DNA from: Rhyzopertha dominica
Taxonomy: Eukaryota > Arthropoda > Insecta > Coleoptera > Bostrichidae
Length of the DNA stretch: 64,000 bases
Assembly: GCA_025024175.1 (NCBI GenBank)
Contig: QCXZ01000064.1
Coordinates: 42,677,325-42,741,324, forward strand
Direction of reading: 5' to 3'
The position numbers and the translations under genes were made by a program. The notes beneath the pieces were generated by a model, which was not told the origin of the DNA, made no database searches, and saw nothing but the letters and a program-made list of their open reading frames with translations. Below are positions 11,350 through 22,100 of the stretch, in pieces. Numbering within the stretch: position 1 is the first letter of the stretch; each line of letters starts with the position of its first letter.

Positions 11350-11830
11350 TTTATTAAGGATATTTCGACCTAGATTAAAACTCTATACTTCCAAGCTTTC
11401 GACTGATTTACTCAAGTCTTCTTCAGGGAACTACAAGTGTTATCAACTCTAAACATGTATGCAAATACAAAACTATTAACAATACTTACATATTTTGAAT
11501 TATTATATAAGAACTAGAACATTAATTTATTATTTGACATCAAAATTGAAAGTTGACAAAGCAAAATTTTTCTAAACAAACTGTGATATTTTTTACATAC
11601 GATTAATTTATTAAACCACAGGATCTTTATGTGGATTATATGATAGTAAATATGAATAAATTATACTTAAATTCTGAATATCTGTTTTTTTATTAATATT
11701 ATTCTGTTTTTTATAAATATATACCATTTCCAGAAAAGATCTTTTACATAAATTTTGTTCTTTATCTAAAATTTTAATATTATCAAAATCCATTTTATGT
11801 GGTGGAGTATTATCTATAACATAAGAAATC
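11350..11830 (-). mobile_element. Penelope-like element 3' fragment
   Basis: On the - strand the open frame beginning MDFDNIKILDKEQNLCKRSF and continuing with SFLEMVYIYKK matches the region after the GIY-YIG endonuclease core of Penelope-like ORFs. Downstream in the same orientation comes the CTGAAGA...GAAA motif often found in Penelope terminal repeats. No reverse transcriptase is left. The fragment ends at the (TA)n tract. Confidence 0.75.
11380..11445 (-). ncRNA. Hammerhead-like ribozyme motif in the Penelope tail
   Basis: On the - strand CTGAAGA (11420-11426) is followed by one A, a GACT/AGTC stem (11415-11418 with 11401-11404, 10-base loop) and GAAA (11397-11400). This fits CUGANGA-stem II-GAAA except for one extra A before stem II. 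Penelope-like elements are known to carry hammerhead ribozymes. Stem I pairing is weak here, so activity is doubtful. Confidence 0.45.
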
Positions 11831-13500
11831 GTATCTCATTACATAAAAGTGACATCAAGGGTAATAAACAGAGATGTGCACTTACTACCCATGTTATATA
11901 TATATGAGTTGAGGGGAACCTAATTAACCAGAATTCCTAAAGAGGGGAAAGGATTTCTTAATTTTAATTAGTCGTATATAATAATCACACAAGCTACTCT
12001 ATGACTTCCAAAAATCAGGTATGTTATAGCCGCTCCTACCTCTAGCTTAGTTGCCACATTTATGGAGGTCACAAGGTGGCTTGTAAATCTAGTTATATAA
12101 ATTCCGATCCAGACGACACATTTTAACTGGGCTGCCTTGTGTTACATGTTGGAGCGTCTGATCGTAAGGTATAGATAGAGGGGATAGCTGGACTCGATGA
12201 ATTTCTTTAATTTGTATTTATTATTTTAGCTCTAGCTGTGTACTGGCCGAAACAAATATTATTTCCTATATCTATAAATATAAAAAATTTGATTTAATCG
12301 GCATACAAAAAACGCTAAAATAATAGAACGGACTGCATCGAACAGTTTCAAGTGAGATATGTACTGGAGGCAACAAGTTAAAGTTCATATAAGTTTCGTA
12401 TTTATTTCGATATTCATGAATCACTGACTTTTGATAATTTTCCGACTTATAACAAAAGAACGTTTAGCTTATATTACGCATGCTCAGCATGAGAAACATT
12501 TTAAGGAGATAGCTTAAATATCCAAGTTAATATGTTGGAATAACAAAGTAATCTTATTAGCTTATACATTATATCTTATACTGAGTACTATATTAAGCGC
12601 TTATTGAAATAAAAACGCGTGAAATAAAAAAAATTGAATGCCTCTCGTTATTTAAAGCAATTTTAGCTTTGTTAGAGTGGTTGTACCAATTATGTACGTC
12701 AACGTTGCTTTTTCAGAGAATAAAAAGATAGCTTGCTTCGGTTTTCACTAGTGTTAAAAGAAATATAATGCTATATAAAAATTTTAAGTTTGGCTATTTG
12801 TCCCAGCAAAGATGTGACTTTAAATTTAAGTAATGTCGTCATTTTTTTCTGTAGCAGACTGTAGGTATGTCTTTTTAGTCGCCTTTTTTGAAATTTGAAC
12901 ATAAGGAAAGACCTTCATGCGATTTTCTATGAATATAAAATAACAGCATATTTGACGATTATCCATTGTTTAATTCGTTATTTGACAGTTGGCAATAATG
13001 GTTTTTATACCTTCTCAAGCCTTGACATTGTCTTTATGAATTAGGCTAAGCCTAAACCACATTTTACCACACATATCTGCCAATGCTCCTTTATTTTAAT
13101 AAGCGTCGAACTTATTAGCACGCCTTTTCGTCGCAATGTAGTTAAAATTATTTACTAAATACAAACTTCTGAAGTATGTTTTTCTTTAATAAAACCTATA
13201 ACTACAAGAAATATTGTTCTGCAGGTTAATTAAAATCAATGTAATGTGAAGTTATGCATTGTACCGACGTTACTAATACGTTTTTTCAACAAAAGTGGGT
13301 TCACGCATTACACAGTACACACGCATTACGGACAACTCGCTAAAATACAATACTTCCCATCCGTTGGATGTGGANGTAATTATTATACAAAATAATTCTT
13401 TAAGTTGGAAACGTCAAAATTTCATATCAGCAAATCTGTTGCAGTCGAGACTTTGTCGCGACATTCTATTGAGAAGTATATGAGTATTAGCGTTGTCTGA
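11830..13500. other. Non-coding, no element recognised
   Basis: AT-rich. No open frame with recognisable similarity and no clear terminal repeats. A short inverted motif near 12110-12165 (CCAGACGACAC against GAGCGTCTGATCG) is too weak to call. Confidence 0.4.
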
Positions 13501-14364
13501 ATAATATTCAGCAGGGTTGGCAAAAAACATGTTTTTTTTTAATTAAACAAAACAAACAGTTTTTTTAATTTAAACATGTTTAAATCGTTTTAAACATGTT
13601 TTTTTTTTAATTTAGTTGAAAACATGTTTAAAACGTTTTAAATACTGTTTTAAACATAAACTCTCATGCAAATTTACTATACGTAGTAATAAAAATAAAT
13701 ACGAGCAGATGGCGCGGAGCGTAGCAGTAAGTTGTCTAAAAATCCCTAGATGACTACGATTATCAGTTGTCATTTGTCTTTTTTGTTTACGCAACAATTT
13801 TAGTTATTATGAGTCGGTTTCTCTTTTCTATTTTATACTAGAATCAACATTGTTCTTAAAATCTAGATCAATCACATACCCCAATTTAAGGTTACTGGGT
13901 TGATTTTAGTCAATATCAACTTTAATAAAGAGAATAGAAACCGACATTGTCTGTTTAAAAGTTCAACAGTTACAATGGCCTAATAGGAACGATGCAGTGT
14001 GGAATAACTTTGACAAAATTAAGGTGCAAAATGGTAGAATGCGAGCTCAATGCAAGAAGTGCAAAAAAGATATGGTTACACTAGTAAAAAAGTAAAAATG
14101 CTGTAATTTTTTAATTCTTTGTTTATTGTTTTTCATATTCCCATGTTCTGATAACTATTTGTTTTTTCTGTACTAAAGATATAATTATAAGTATTGAATG
14201 AACGTCTTATTTATTGTTTTGTAGTATTGGATCAGAAATACAAATTTTTCTGTTATGCTAAGATTAAGACTTTTAAACAATGTAAACTGGTCCATTTTCC
14301 TCTAAGTGGATACAAGAGTAATGTTTACTTCTACAATAAATCTCCCCGAAGTCTATCAAATCCA

Positions 14365-15105
14365 CTATATTTAATGAATAGGCAAAGCGCTTTCAGCTAT
14401 AATTAGTCATCATCATAGAATACAAAAGAATTTATAAACCTGACATTGTCAACATCGAAACAAGCAATCCTGCCTGCATGCCAAAAGCACAAACATGAAA
14501 TCAATGATCCAATAAAGAATTTAGAATAGGACAGCTAAAATTACAAAAATCATTCAAAATTGTAAAATTACCATTTTGTTCGCAATAAAGACAAAATTCC
14601 AGTTTTGAATCATTCGGGAGTTTATAGTTTNTCTTGTAACGATTGTAATTCTGTTTATATTGTTCAAAGCGGAAGATCTTTTTCAATTAGAGGCAATGAA
14701 CACTTGAAACAATATGAAAAATACCGATATAGTTAGTACAAATTCTTCATTAGAAAGTCGTTTATTGTCATTTAAACACACTGCCTCTTTAAATAATTTA
14801 AATTCTTTAAATGTTTGTAATAGATCCTCAAAATTAAATTTTCTAGAAATTCTTGAAATATACAAAATTATAGACAACAGTAATTTTACAATTATGAATG
14901 ATTTTTGTAATTTTAGCTGTCCTATTCTAAATTCTTTATTGATCATTGATTTCATGTTTGAAGTCAAGATTATTTTCGATTATATATTTCGATTTTGACA
15001 ATGTCGGGTTTATAAATTCTTTTGTATTCCTTTTTACACAATGAGGCACTGGTGATGGCTAATTATAGCTGAAAGTGCTTTGCCTATTCATTAAATATAA
15101 AAAAT
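14365..15105. repeat. Foldback segment inside hAT copy 1
   Basis: Three blocks recur as reverse complements at mirrored positions: about 14365-14405 with 15060-15100; about 14425-14460 with 14985-15030; about 14506-14555 with 14885-14950. The spacer carries the Penelope GIY-YIG remnant. The arrangement suggests two oppositely oriented insertions or a foldback rearrangement within the hAT element. Confidence 0.75.
14610..14975 (+). pseudogene. Penelope-like GIY-YIG endonuclease remnant
   Basis: The + strand reads SLSCNDCNSVYIVQSGRSF then NEHLKQYEK, matching the GIY-YIG pattern of Penelope-like ORFs (canonical YIGQTGR..., EH). After a frame change it continues as HTASLNNLNSLNVCNRSSKL and NFLEILEIYK. 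An N lies at about 14632. The fragment is broken and lies inside hAT copy 1. Confidence 0.7.
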
Positions 15106-15481
15106 GTTGAAGTTAAATTAACACTGTTGTATCAATAAAAAGTTTGAAAAAACATTTACGTATTTTCTAACTGGGTCTGGTTTTGTATTCAATTCATTTT
15201 TAATGTAAATGTGGGGTGACATTATGTAGATATGTAATTGCTAATAATCTTTGTCTATCTATTTGTGGAGGATAAACGAGCTTAATAGTAATAATTAATG
15301 AATCACACACAATAGTCATCAAAAAACATTGTTTAAAACATTAACAAAAACAACACTGCTTAAAACGAATGTTTTAAACATTTGTTTAAAACAAAGTTTT
15401 AAACAGAAGCGTTGTTTTAAACAAGTTTAAAACATTCTGTTTTAAACATTTTGTTTTAATCATGCCAACCCTGATATTCAG

Positions 15482-17025
15482 ACAACGGTATTAGCCTTAA
15501 CTAAAGTACACGCGAAGCCGCACAATATTCAAGTACAATTTCTTCTAAATTTTTAGTTAAAATTCTGTATAACTAACATTTAGTTTTACGTCCTTAACTT
15601 AGACCTTAAAACTCAGATCGAGCTCGAAAGTGAACTCGAATCTAATTCAATCTTGAACTTCACAGAAATCATCCTATAAAATTCGGTTAGGAACTACAAC
15701 ACATTTATCGATTATCTGGAGCTTTCTTGGAAATTACCAATAAAGTACCAGGTCATGGGTACAAAAAGCGCAAGAATATCAACGTTGGGTAGAATCTACA
15801 TTCAACATCTGCCTTTTCATCGAAGTCAATAACCTTTATTGTCTTTTATCTAAAAGATCGATTTGAAATCAATTTTACGTCGAATATATTTAGTATAATC
15901 CCAAGTATGAGGAAGCCACAATTAGGGGCACAAACTCTGTTCTGATTATGAACAACTCTATTTTCTTACAAACAGTTGGCACCAAGTAAGTAATTACAAT
16001 TGCCAAAAATCGATTTTTAATAGAGTTCTGGTGCTTTTCATTACTAGCAATATTTTATACAAAAATAATACTAAAAAAGATGACATCCAACTAGCTAGGA
16101 CTAGAATGTTTCGGTACTAAAACTATGAGGAATCTAATGTGTAAAAGCATTACATATATGCCTTACAAAATGCAGTCAAATCAAAACTGATTCAACAGCC
16201 ACGTTACGTTTTATAAAGAAAACGCACCCGAATGATGATAACAGTAAGTGTAGTAAACACCAAATTCTTAATTCGCATCCTTGTAACCTCAGCATTGCAA
16301 TTAAAATTTTATTGGAAGGTATGGTGTATTTAATAGAAACAGTGATATCTGGATCATTAAAAATTGCTATGTAGACAAAAATCGTACAATTCACTTTTAT
16401 ATTATACAGTGCTGCCGCCATTTGTTGCCATGCGTACATATATCTTCTTGGCAACTGAGAAGAAAAAGGGGTTGGCATAATAAAATACAGAATTTTAAAG
16501 GAGGTTATTCTAAAATAAAACATCAAACCAAAATCATTATACCCACTTGTTAAAAATTTGAGTAATATCTTGCATATAAAGCAAAAGATCATTTAGATAC
16601 AACGATTGCATAAGAAGAAAGAATAATAAAACTTCTGAATCCTAAAAAAAGCCCGTCCTAAAATTTTATAATCGTACAGATCTAATACGAGACAATTAGA
16701 CAATTTTCTAATTTAAAATCGTAGATATAAGTTGAGTGTTACAGGTTATCAAGGAGGCAGGCAATAATCCTATTTAGAAGTAAGTAATTGGAGTCAGGAA
16801 TAAATCGGTATGCCCAAGTATAAACGCAAAATTGTTATTTCTCTTATTCATTATTACTTGCTTGCAAAGGGTGTTGTTTAATGCTTGCTGCAAATATTAA
16901 GTGAATTTGTTAAAAACAATTTCTTGGATCCGATCATATCCAGAGAAAAACCTTGTGGCACAAAGGTTATACAATATATACAAATATTTTGATATAAATG
17001 TGTCCATGAATTTATTTATTATTTA
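15482..17025. other. Non-coding; one 138-codon open frame without support
   Basis: No element recognised. The - strand frame 16176-16592 is open for 138 codons and rich in hydrophobic residues, but matches no family I recognise and has AT-driven codon use. It is recorded here and not called. Confidence 0.35.
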
Positions 17026-17029
17026 TTCG

Positions 17030-18866
17030 TGTCAGAAGCATCATTAAATAATATACAAGAATTTGCTTATATGTACATATAACTAGAATATTACAGAGAC
17101 TACATACATTTTATAAATAAAAGCGTGAAAATTAACACATGAATACTTACATAACTAAAATATTACAAAGACTACATAAATTGTATATAAATAAAATCGT
17201 GAAGTTTAATACATGAACACATGATAGACTAGACAGTTTTCGCCCAAAATCGGGCGACGTCGGTCGCATTTGGCCTTGCGGCTATTAGGTCCTCCAGAGT
17301 GCACTGGGTAGGGCATAGTGGGCAAGTGTACATGTGCAGTGTAGTTTGTAGTGCTCCACAATCGCAAAGGTTGGAATCGACTGGGTAGCCCCATTTATAT
17401 AACGTGTCTCTTGATCTTGCTGTTCCCGTGCGCAGTCTATTCAGTGCCCTCCAGGTTTCCCAATTCTCGTCGCAGCCCGGTGCCATCTCCTCACTCGGCT
17501 CAGTCCAGTGCTGGCCAACGTTATTCTTCCACCGATCAACTCTGGTAACTGATTCTGAGTAGTCTTGAGTTGATCTCAAAAAACTTTTCCTCGATTTTAA
17601 TCTCTGATGGGCCGGTTGTTGACCATGGAGTGGGTGGCTCACTGTTTCTGTTGATTTGAGCCTCTCTTTATATGCTGCTGCTTCTCTACGAACAGCGGGA
17701 GGGGCGATACCAGCTATAAGGTGAATCCTATCCAGGGGCGTCGGTCTCAGACATCCGGTAATGATTTTAGTTGTTTCGTTAAGGGCGACATCAACTTGCC
17801 TCGCATGCGCTGACTGATACCAAACAGGGCAAGCGTACTCGCCGGCAGAGTGACAGAGGGCCAGTGCCGAAGCTTTAAGCACCCGAGGTTTGGCTCCCCA
17901 ATTAGAGTTTGTCAGTTTGCGGATAATGTTGTTCCTTCCGCTCACTTTTAGCTTGGTATTGAGGCAGTGTTGTTTATATGTCAAAGCCCTATCTAATGTT
18001 ACTCCCAAGTACTTTGGGTTAGGACAGTGCTGCAGCAGAACTCCTTTCCATTCAACCCGTAGGTGTCTACCAGCCCGCTTGTTACGGAGATGGAAGGCAC
18101 ATGTTTGTGTTTTGATTGGATNTGGCTTTAGCTGGTTATTTCGGTAGTATAAGTCTAGCTCCCTCAAGGCCTCGCTCAGACATTGTTCCACCTCCTCAAA
18201 CGTTTTTCCCTGTGACGTGATTGCTCTGTCATCTGCGTATATGTAGCTATTTGTGCCCTCAGGAAGATGTTGATCATTGGTGTAAATATTGAAGAGTAAT
18301 GGTGCCAATACACTACCCTGTGGCAGGCCATTCTTTTGGTTTCTTCATCTGCTCCGTCTTCCCTGGAACTCTACCAAGAATCTTCGATTCTGTAGCAGAT
18401 TTTTGATAATGTTTGTCAGATTGATATCTTTAGTTGCAGCATATATTTTTCGCATCAGGAGTCTGAGATTGATGGTGTCATATGCCGCCGTAAGGTCGAC
18501 AAAAACGGCACCCGTGACACAGCCCCTTTGGAAACCATCCTCGATATGCTGCGTAAGGTTGAGCACTTGTGCTGTTCAGCTTTTCCCCGGGCGAAATCCC
18601 GCTTGCTGCGGTATGAGAGTAGGTTCTACAGCAAGCATAAGACGGTTGTGTATTAGTCTCTCAAAGATTTTATACGTATGGCACAGGAGAGAGATTGGGC
18701 GGTAACTACTTGGATTGTTGACCTCTTTGCCCGGTTTAAGAATGGCTATGATCTTAGCTTTCCGCCAGATGCTAGGAATTTGACACTGTTGTAAGCAGAC
18801 ATTGAACATGTCGAGTAACCATTGTTTTGCCTTTGGGCCAAAGTGCTTGATCTGTTCAGTCCATGA
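17030..18866 (-). mobile_element. Jockey-like LINE, 5'-truncated, with broken reverse transcriptase
   Basis: A single - strand frame runs from about 18866 to 17229. It shows reverse transcriptase motifs in order: SSYRPISLLCHTYKIFERLI, QQAGFRPGKS, AVFVDLTAAYDTI, GLPQGSVLAPLLFNIYTND and YADD, then the C-terminal CDCGA region with CP...C motifs. Two in-frame TGA codons, at about 18573 and 18346, interrupt it. There is no upstream gag or endonuclease: the element starts just inside the RT. The 3' tail (17085-17228) has two imperfect copies of a unit of about 70 bp. The BEL element lies immediately to its 5' side. Confidence 0.85.
17085..17228 (-). repeat. Two tandem ~70-bp units in the LINE 3' region
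   Basis: Units each contain ATATTACA(A/G)AGACTACAT, a TATAAATAAAA core and ACACATGAA(T/C)AC. Tandem 3' repeats are common in LINE tails. Confidence 0.6.
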
Positions 18867-18878
18867 ATATAATGATTA

Positions 18879-18883
18879 TATTC
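18879..18883. repeat. BEL target-site duplication, left copy
   Basis: TATTC directly before the TG of the left LTR; the same five bases follow the right LTR at 25161-25165. BEL/Pao integrases make 4-6-bp duplications. Confidence 0.85.
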
Positions 18884-19106
18884 TGTTAACGGGTTGTCTT
18901 GTTGAGTAGTCGAGTCTAGTCTTGCTTATGATGCGTGAATACGAGTAATTGAAGTCGAGTCTAGTCTTGCTAATGATACGTGAATAGAAGTAATTGAATA
19001 TTTCGTGTGTTTTTAACGTGATATATTTAAACAACTTTTTGTTACAACAACTTTTTTTTATGTTTCTATCGTGACCGTTTCTATGATTGTACTCTATGAT
19101 TATACA
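18884..19106 (-). repeat. 3' LTR of the BEL element
   Basis: 223 bp, TG...CA, identical to 24938-25160. On the + strand it starts TGTTAACGGGTTGTC and ends ATGATTATACA. Confidence 0.95.
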
Positions 19107-19182
19107 TATTGCCGGCCACCTTGAAATGTGTACATTTCAATTAAATATTTATAACAATGCAGTAATAAAACGTTTTTAACTA

Positions 19183-22100
19183 CTAATGGTTATTGTCTAT
19201 TGGTAAAGAACATATCTTGCGTAGCGATCGCTTCATCACAGAGCCATTCGCAGTCTTGACTGACACTGTTCGTATGACTTCATCAGCACCGGGATGCAAT
19301 TCTACGATTCGCGCCATTGGCCAACGAAGAGGAGGCTGATTGTCTTCCACCAGAAGTACTAGTGATCCAACACGAGGCCTGATTTCACTTCGTTGATTCC
19401 ACTTCGATCGCTTCTGCAGCTGCGATAAGTACTCCCGCGACCATCTTCTCCAAAACTGCTGAACAAGTTGCTGTAGTCTTTGGTAGCGGGACAATCGACG
19501 GCTTGGCTCCTCGTGGACATCAGCTTGTGGGGTTGCGGAGAGTGAGTCACCGATCAAAAAATGAGATGGTGTTAGAGGAAGAAAATCATTTGGATCGTCC
19601 GATAAACTTGTGAGAGGACGAGAATTTAGGCAAGCCTCAATTTGAGTGAGAACTGTATACATTTCATCAAATGATACTATCGCATTTCCTAAAATTCTAC
19701 GTAAGTGGTATTTTGTGGATTTGACTGCGGCTTCCCATAAGCCACCTGTATGTGGAGACTTGGGTGGAATAAAATGCCATTTAATCTCGTCATTGGCAAG
19801 AAATTGTGAGACATTTTCATGGTGTTTGGTGTCTGAAAGCAACTTGTATAGTTCACTAAAGTGATTTTTAGCTCCTACAAAGTTCAAACCGTTATCACTG
19901 AAAATGTCTGATGGTTTACCACGTCTGGAAATAAATCGTTTCAGAGCGTTTAGAAAACCATCTGTAGTTAAGTCCATAACTAGTTCAATGTGTATAGCAC
20001 GAACAGCAAAACAAACGAATATGCAAATATATGATTTAACGAGCTTAGCCTTTCTTAAAGATCCCTCCTTTATCAAAATGGGACCGGCATAATCGACACC
20101 ACATTTTAAAAAAGGTCGACTTGGAACAACTCTATCACGTGGTAAATTTCCCATTAGAAATTCCATAGGTTTCGGATTGTTTTTAAAACATTTAACGCAA
20201 GAACGAATGACTGATTTTACCATATTTTTAGCATTCACTAACCAGTACTTTAAACGTAGTATGGATAGTAAATTTTGAGTACCTACGTGCAAATATTTTA
20301 GATGTGCGTTTTGAACAACGAGTTCAGTAAATCTGTTTTTGTACGGTAATATGATAGGATGTTTTTGATCATACGGTAAGTCTGAATTCGACAGTCTACC
20401 ACCAACTCTAAGAAGACCGGTAGTATCTAAGAATGGATTTAAATTGATTATTTTGCTATGTTTGTCCAATTTTCGTGACTCTGTCAAGGCAGATATTTCG
20501 GAAGAAAAGGATTCTCTTTGAACAAGCTTCAATAATAAAGTCAGAGCGTCTCGTAATTCTTCAGTGTTTAAAATTACAGACGATTTGCGTTGCTTAAGAA
20601 GCAATATTCTTTTAAAACGTAAAACATAAGCTACTGTGCGTTGTAACTTGTTTAGAGTAGAACAATCGTTGATGAGTTTCGCTAAGAAGTTATGGTTATT
20701 GAAGCTTGGTAAAGAAACATTGCAATTCTTTATTTCAGGTAGAGATTCTAAATCCAATTTTATTTCTGAGGAGCACGGTGTTCTGTTGGGATTCTGTTGT
20801 AATAAGAATTCTGGTCCGTGCCACCAAATTTCCATATCGAGTAAAACTTTAGCAGGAACACCACGCGAAATCATATCGGCTGCATTTAATTCACTCCTTA
20901 CGTGTTTCCAATCGTTTATATTTGTCAGTTCTCTAATTAATGCGATTCGGTTAGCTACAAAAGTTTTCAATTTTGGGAGATCGATATGAAGCCATGAAAG
21001 ACCAATCGTGGAATCCGAAAAATATGTTGTTTTTGATATATGAATATCCATTATTTCTTTTACTGTTTTAGTCAATTTTGCCAATAGCACCGCAGCTAAT
21101 AATTCTAATCGTGGCAGAGTTAATTTTTTTAAAGGAGCTACTCTCGATTTAGAGCATAATAATTGTGATTCCGTTTTGTTCGATATGTCTGTTGAAACCA
21201 AATAAAGGCAAGCACCGTATGCCTTCTCCGATGCATCGCAAAATCCTACAAGCTTTACAAATTTAGGTCTGTCTATGATTATATGACGAGGTATGTGGAT
21301 CATGTTTAAATCTTCAAACTGTATTTGAAGTGAATTCCACTGATTTAATAACTCAGGAGATAGTTCGTCGTCCCAATCAATTGATGATTGCCAGAGTTTT
21401 TGCAGAAAAATCTTAGCCTTGACTACTGCCGGCGCCACAAGGCCGAGTGGGTCGAATACCTGAGATACAATTGATAACACAGAACGTTTAGTATGAGTTG
21501 AAGTTGTTCGAAGATTAACAGAATAATTGTACGAATCGTGTTCCTTTTGACAATCCCAAACTATACCTAACGTTTTAAAGACTTTGTTTTCTTGTTGTAA
21601 AAATTTAGGATCGTTTTCATTATTGTTGTCTACTATGTGTTGCAAAAGTATAGGCTCATTGGAAGACCACTTCCTTAGCTGAAATCCTGCAGACGCCATG
21701 ATTTCTGTAATTTCGTTGTAAATTTGAATAGCTTCCTCTATGGTATTAACACTAATTAAAAGATCGTCCATATAAAAGGAATTTTCAATAATTTTACTGG
21801 TACGTGGATAAATTTCTGAAAATTCTGAAGCAAGCTGCTTTAAGCATCTAGTAGCTAGAAAAGGTGAACTAGAATGTCCATAAGTTAAGGTATTTAATTC
21901 ATAAACGTGTATGTCTGAATCGGGATTAAATCGCCAAATTATTTTTTGATATTTCCGATCTCTGGGATGTATCCAAATTTGACGATACATCATTTTGATG
22001 TCCGCGTTTAAAACATACTTTCTTAACCGGAGACGTAATATTATAGCAAATAGTTCGTCTTGTATCGTGGGACCTACGCAAAGAATATCGTTTAATGAAT

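Larger units (their letters stand above)
13512..15473 (+). mobile_element. Non-autonomous hAT transposon, copy 1
   Basis: 1962-bp unit with terminal inverted repeats CAGGGTTGGCA / TGCCAACCCTG (the right end has CATGCCAACCCTG). It is flanked by a perfect 8-bp target duplication ATATTCAG (13504-13511 and 15474-15481), the hAT signature. Both ends carry clustered subterminal GTTTTAAACA motifs. Around 13990-14094 a short + frame gives WNNFDKI then CKKCKKDM, the remnant of a BED zinc finger. The middle is replaced by a nested Penelope-like fragment and an inverted repeat. Confidence 0.9.

Noticed and set aside
11031..11452. Open frames with long Tyr-Ile runs
   Set aside because: They translate the (TA)n microsatellite and the edge of a non-coding transposon.
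16176..16592. 138-codon hydrophobic frame on the - strand, at first sight like a membrane receptor
   Set aside because: No family motif, no splice signals, and composition explained by AT-rich DNA.
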